This document shows positions 42,097 through 45,428 of a stretch of DNA of 45,428 bases, piece by piece. A program made the position numbers and the translations under genes. Origin of the DNA: JACCZZ01 sp044227805. Lineage in GTDB: Bacteria > Bacteroidota > Bacteroidia > Chitinophagales > UBA10324. Position 1 is the stretch's first letter; every line of letters starts with the position of its first letter. Location: positions 1-45,428 of the forward strand of contig JBGAWA010000018.1 in the NCBI GenBank assembly GCA_044227805.1. Direction: 5' to 3'. Below the pieces are notes generated by a model, which had not been told where the DNA came from, searched no databases, and was given only the letters and a program-made list of their open reading frames with translations.

Positions 42097-42109
42097 AAAG
42101 GTAGAACAA

Positions 42110-43369
42110 ATGAGCAACATATCAGGTATAGTAAAAAGTATTCAAAACATTATGTGGCAAGATACCGGCCTTAATGGCGATGCACAACGCATTGAACAAT
42201 TGGGCTGGATGCTTTTTCTAAAAATATTTTCGGATAAAGACAAAGAATTAGAATTACTAGACGACAACTACAAATCACCCATTCCCGACAAATTTCATTG
42301 GGTAAAAGAAAAAGGAAATTGGGCAGGAGATGATGAAGGTATGACGGGTGATGAATTGCTGAATTTTGTTGACCGTGAATTGTTTCCCGCACTTCGCAAT
42401 TTAGATTTAAGCACGGGCAACCAACGTGCAGTAATTGTGCGTGAAGTATTTGAAGGCAACAACAACTATATGAAAAGCGGCATCAACATACGTAAGGTGT
42501 TGAACAAGCTGAACGAAATAGATTTTAACATTGCCAAAGACCGACACGCTTTTGGGGAGTTGTACGAAACCATTTTAAAAGACCTGCAAAGTGCGGGCAA
42601 AAGCGGTGAGTTTTATACCCCACGTGCCATTACACAATTCATTACGGAAATGATCAATCCGCAATTGGGTGAAAAAGTACTTGACCCTGCTTGCGGAACA
42701 GGTGGTTATTTGACTTGTGCTATAGAGCATTTGAAGAAACAAGCCAAGAATGTAAAAGATAGAAAAAGCATTGAAGAAAACATTGCAGGTTGGGAATACA
42801 AACCTTTGCCATACTTGTTGGCAACCACCAATTTAATATTACACGATATTGAAATACCCAACATTAAATTTGGTGATGCTTTAGACCAACCTTTAAGCAA
42901 CTTTACCGAAAAGCACCGTGTAAATGTAATATTGGCCAACCCACCATTTGGAGGCATTGTTGCCAATGGCAACGAAAGTAATTTCCCGCAAACCTACCGT
43001 ACTAAGGAAAGTGCTGACTTGTTTTTAATTCTAATGATTCATTTGCTCAAACAAGATGGACGAGCAGGAATTGTTTTACCTGATGGCAGTTTAACAGGCG
43101 ATGGCGTAAAACAACGCATACGCCAAAAATTGTTGGAAGATTGCAACCTACACACCATTATTCGTCTGCCAAATTCGGTTTTTCAACCTTATGCAACAGT
43201 GGCTACCAACTTATTGTTTTTTGACAAAGGTAAACCCACCAAAGACATTTGGTATTACGAACACCGTATGCCTCAAGATTACAAGGCGTACAGCAAAACA
43301 AGACCGATTCAATTAAAGAGTTTGACCCGATTAAAAAATGGTGGAACAAACGAAAAAGGAATGATATAG
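42110..43369 (+). CDS. hsdM: Type I methyltransferase M subunit (C-terminus frameshifted)
   Basis: The 419-residue open frame has the N-terminal HsdM helical domain (LFLKIFSDKDKELE), the SAM motif VLDPACGTGGYL (190-201) and the catalytic NPPF (277-280) of N6-adenine methyltransferases. After about residue 400 the frame shifts: one base appears to be lost near 43313, and the expected EFDPIKKWWNKRK follows in another frame. The gene should end at the TGA at 43541-43543, giving about 477 residues. With HsdS it methylates adenine and blocks HsdR. The core is intact, and the break is probably a sequence error. Confidence 0.9.
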   Translation: MSNISGIVKSIQNIMWQDTGLNGDAQRIEQLGWMLFLKIFSDKDKELELLDDNYKSPIPDKFHWVKEKGNWAGDDEGMTGDELLNFVDRELFPALRNLDLSTGNQRAVIVREVFEGNNNYMKSGINIRKVLNKLNEIDFNIAKDRHAFGELYETILKDLQSAGKSGEFYTPRAITQFITEMINPQLGEKVLDPACGTGGYLTCAIEHLKKQAKNVKDRKSIEENIAGWEYKPLPYLLATTNLILHDIEIPNIKFGDALDQPLSNFTEKHRVNVILANPPFGGIVANGNESNFPQTYRTKESADLFLILMIHLLKQDGRAGIVLPDGSLTGDGVKQRIRQKLLEDCNLHTIIRLPNSVFQPYATVATNLLFFDKGKPTKDIWYYEHRMPQDYKAYSKTRPIQLKSLTRLKNGGTNEKGMI

Positions 43370-43543
43370 CCTGGAAAGTAAACATCAAAACCATTATAGA
43401 GCGTGGTTATGATTTGGACGTAAAAACCCGACAAAAAAAGAAGAAGCAATTGAGTTAGTGGTTCTGAACTTATGGAACAATTGGCAAAGAGCTTTGAAAA
43501 TAGTCATAAATTGTTAAACCAACTAAAGCAAGCAGTAAAATGA
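43307..43543 (+). pseudogene. hsdM: Displaced C-terminal part of hsdM
   Basis: KEFDPIKKWWNKRK and WKVNIKTIIERGYDLDVK continue HsdM in a second frame. After another indel near 43430, KKEEAIELV and ELMEQLAKSFENSHKLLNQL continue in further frames to the TGA at 43541. That TGA overlaps the hsdS ATG (ATGA, 43540-43543), the expected junction. At least three one-base changes are needed to restore the protein. Confidence 0.75.
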
Positions 43544-44529
43544 GTTGGAGGACTGTACGTTTAGAAGAGTTGGTTGATAATTTCTCCGTTAGAGCAAAGA
43601 TGTTGGCGGTGCTGATGGTTTAGATTTTTGGTGTCAGCAATGATGAAGCATTATTAAAACAAAGTATACAGAGGATAAAGCCGAAGATTATAAGATAATA
43701 GAAAGGGCTGTTTCGCATACAATCCATATCGTGTCAATGTTGGATCAATTGGATTAGTCAGTGATGATACAAAGGGTTGATAAGTCTGCCTATGTCGTTT
43801 TTTTAAACCAAAACCTAATGCGATTATTCCTGAATTGCTATTTTAAGTTTTTGAAATCGGATGAAGGGTTAAGACAAATTAAATTTTATTGCAGGCACTG
43901 TAGACAAACATTGAGATTTGAGGACTTATGTGTGTGAAATTACTATTCCCGATTATAGAAAGAACAGCAAATTCTTTTTGACAAGCTAATAAATTCACAG
44001 GAAGCAAGTAATGTTTTAAATAATGAATTGAAAAAACAATTAGTTACTGAAAAAACTCCGTCGCGGTATTATGATCTGGTACATGGTAATTAGGTAAAAG
44101 CAATCTAACAGACGAACCAGCAGGTGCTAAAAGATAAAAAGCGAAAAACTAAACAGTTTATGAAAAAAACTCAAAAAAAAAACATACACACATCAAACCC
44201 GAAGAAATGCCTTTTTGAAATTCCACCAATGATGGGTTTCTTGGTGCAGGTGGAAATTGCTATTACTGATGGTTTTCATATCTCCACCTAAAGTATCCAG
44301 TATTCCTTTATATAATAACTCTAGGTCGGTGAATAAATATCGTTAAGTACACGCCTCGTTGAAAAATACCACTGAGAACTATATAAGTATATCCACAAAG
44401 ACAGAACTTTTAGTCGTAAAATGTATTTTAAAGATTTATGAAAACACTACAATTATTGATGTTGATTTTGAATTTAGCTTTAGAATACAACAATTTTAAA
44501 GTTTAATCAGAAAACCTAATTCAAACAAG
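43540..44529 (+). pseudogene. hsdS: Type I specificity subunit, frameshifted 5' two-thirds
   Basis: The start MSWRTVRLEELVDNFSVRAK is a typical HsdS opening. Across changing frames one can read VGGADGLDF, GVSNDE, IIKTKYTEDKAEDYKIIE, CFAYNPYRVNVGSIGLVSDDT, LLFKFLKSDEGLRQIKF, LRFEDLC and ITIPDY. This is a target-recognition domain and the first conserved helix (NVLNNELKKQLV). The central LVKSNLTDEPAG block is near 44090-44130 and KPEEMPFEIP near 44200. More than eight indels would be needed for a continuous frame. The second recognition domain (about 44230-44520) is too scrambled to read. Confidence 0.75.
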
Positions 44530-44826
44530 TTGCTTTTCTATTATTTCCTCTTAAGAAAAGAGGAGATTTATGCAGAACTTACCAAAGGAGGATTACAACC
44601 TTTTCTAAGTTTAAAGATTTTGAACGAAATAAATTTCCCTTTACCTCCCATTGCCGAACAAAACCGCATCGTTCAAAAAATAGAAGAACTGATGCAGTAT
44701 TGCAATGAGTTGGAAGCAAGTATCAAACAAAGTGAATCACAAAATGAAAAACTACTGCAACAGGTTTTGAGAGAGGCGTTGAGGAAAAGAACCGGTTGGG
44801 GCGTAAATAAAATAACAAGAAGATGA
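44530..44826 (+). pseudogene. hsdS: Type I specificity subunit, C-terminal part
   Basis: An open stretch of 98 codons gives LLRKEEIYAELTKGGLQPFL, then INFPLPPIAEQNRIVQKIEE and a coiled coil (CNELEASIKQSESQNEKLLQ) that ends HsdS proteins. It has no start codon of its own (a TTG at 44530 is incidental) and continues the gene that begins at 43540. The last residues after LREALRK may be out of frame. The stop overlaps the next ATG at 44823 as ATGA. Confidence 0.75.
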
Positions 44827-45428
44827 ATCAAGAACAAAAACAAAGAGTATTAGCCCAATTAGAGCCGTTTTGGAAATTAGACATTGACAAACGTATTGCG
44901 AAATTTATAAGGACTACGAACTGCAAGCATTGCAGTTGAGAAAACATTTCTTACACCGTAAACGAATTGTCTCAATACTCTAGAAAGTATTTTCACAACT
45001 AGGGCAAGTTCTTGAAACTCCATTTTCAAATATTCTTCCGTTTCAATATCAATTTCAAAATGATTTTGCAATGGTAATTTAAGGTGATGATTTAATGATT
45101 TAAATGCATACATAGAAGCAAACAATTTCGCAGAAGCAGTAAATGTTTTAACTCGTTTGGTTTACTATCAAGTTGCTAATGGTTTTTGGGACAAGGTTAT
45201 AGAGAAAGATGACAAAAAGCGTTTTGCTCAAATTACTGAAATGGAAAGCAAACTGAGGTTAATTTCACAACTTTACCAAAAATATTGAAACAAATAAAAC
45301 GCTTCTTGAATCACTGAAAACAGAAAAGGAAAATCTTGAACTACTAGTTGCAACTAAGAAGAAAGAACTAGCAGAGATTGAAACATTACCAACTGCAAAA
45401 ATAATTCGGACGAAATAAACAGACTTCT
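44823..45428 (+). pseudogene. Unidentified coiled-coil gene after hsdS, frameshifted and cut by the window end
   Basis: The start MNQEQKQRVLAQLEPFWKLD at 44823 overlaps the hsdS stop, so it belongs to the hsd operon. Pieces in changing frames read KDYELQALQLRK, KVFSQLGQVLETPFSNILPF, FAEAVNVLTRLVYYQVANGF, KRFAQITEMESKLRLI, LLESLKTEKENLE and KKKELAEIE, a largely helical protein ending in a coiled coil. I do not recognise the family. Reading the last bases in one frame leaves it open at the window edge. Like hsdS it carries many one-base indels. Confidence 0.5.

Larger units (their letters stand above)
41431..42101 (+). mobile_element. IS200/RAYT-like element inside the hsd operon
   Basis: The transposase gene (41499-41942) is bracketed by palindromes of the same families on both sides: AATGGGTT/AACCCATT at 41435-41452 and 42043-42064, and GGCT-TTAGCC-type at 41477-41485, 41935-41950 and 42085-42096. 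A CCTCCAGAT palindrome with a tandem duplication lies at 41971-42018. Exact ends and any target duplication are not visible. The layout matches REP-associated tyrosine transposase loci or an IS200-like element. Confidence 0.6.

Noticed and set aside
43540..45428. True pseudogenisation of hsdS and the following gene
   Set aside because: Indels are too dense and the local protein identity too well kept. Sequence error at a contig end explains it better, though it cannot be proven without reads.

Overview
The window reads as a chromosomal contig of a Bacteroidota bacterium, most likely of the Chitinophagia/Saprospiria type. The evidence is lineage-typical: type IX secretion (T9SS) substrates and machinery (a PorV-like barrel, a PorU2-type sortase, C-terminal sorting domains), a serC-serA-DUF1015 cluster, HscA, a GH57/GT4 pair, and several promoters matching the Bacteroidota pattern (TTTG, about 19 nt, TAnnTTTG). 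No rRNA, tRNA or CRISPR array was seen.

Layout. 1-2.4 kb: a truncated acyltransferase (-) divergent from an alpha/beta hydrolase and a membrane GT2 (+). 2.6-4.5 kb: a small winged-helix-like protein and a GAF-SpoIIE (PP2C) phosphatase, separated by a structured repeat. 4.5-10.1 kb: a polysaccharide export/assembly block (O-antigen-ligase-like protein, Wzz-like co-polymerase, flippase, all -) divergent from a GT4 glycosyltransferase (+). 10.2-15.5 kb: a secreted T9SS substrate, a trans-sulfuration enzyme, an exported protein of unknown function and a membrane-anchored C1 peptidase (all -), with two more repeat copies between them. 15.6-20.1 kb: a probable serine-biosynthesis operon (serC, Crp/Fnr regulator, serA, DUF1015, small HExxH protein). 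20.6-24.5 kb: a nucleoside phosphorylase divergent from a universal stress protein, then an ABC exporter. 24.6-30.7 kb: a haem b/cytochrome c fusion, GH57 plus GT4 of alpha-glucan metabolism, a LapA-like protein and HscA. 31-37 kb: a PorV-like protein and a very large PorU2-type sortase joined stop-to-start. 37.3-38.6 kb: tyrS.

From about 38.6 kb the character changes. A non-coding tract with a long imperfect hairpin leads into an AT-richer type I restriction-modification locus: hsdR, an IS200/RAYT-like Y1 transposase flanked by REP-like palindromes, hsdM, hsdS and an unidentified gene. From about 43.3 kb to the end, otherwise recognisable proteins are broken by closely spaced one-base indels. 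This looks more like low-quality contig-end sequence than real gene decay.

The strongest candidate for something undescribed is a roughly 160-bp multi-hairpin repeat (3099-3259, 12606-12767, 13707-13850, with a hairpin-only relative at 30803-30842). All copies lie between co-directional genes in the same orientation as transcription. The three full copies show an A-U, G.U, G-C series at one stem position, which suggests selection on an RNA fold. The second most interesting feature is the Y1 transposase with its palindrome set inside the restriction-modification operon.
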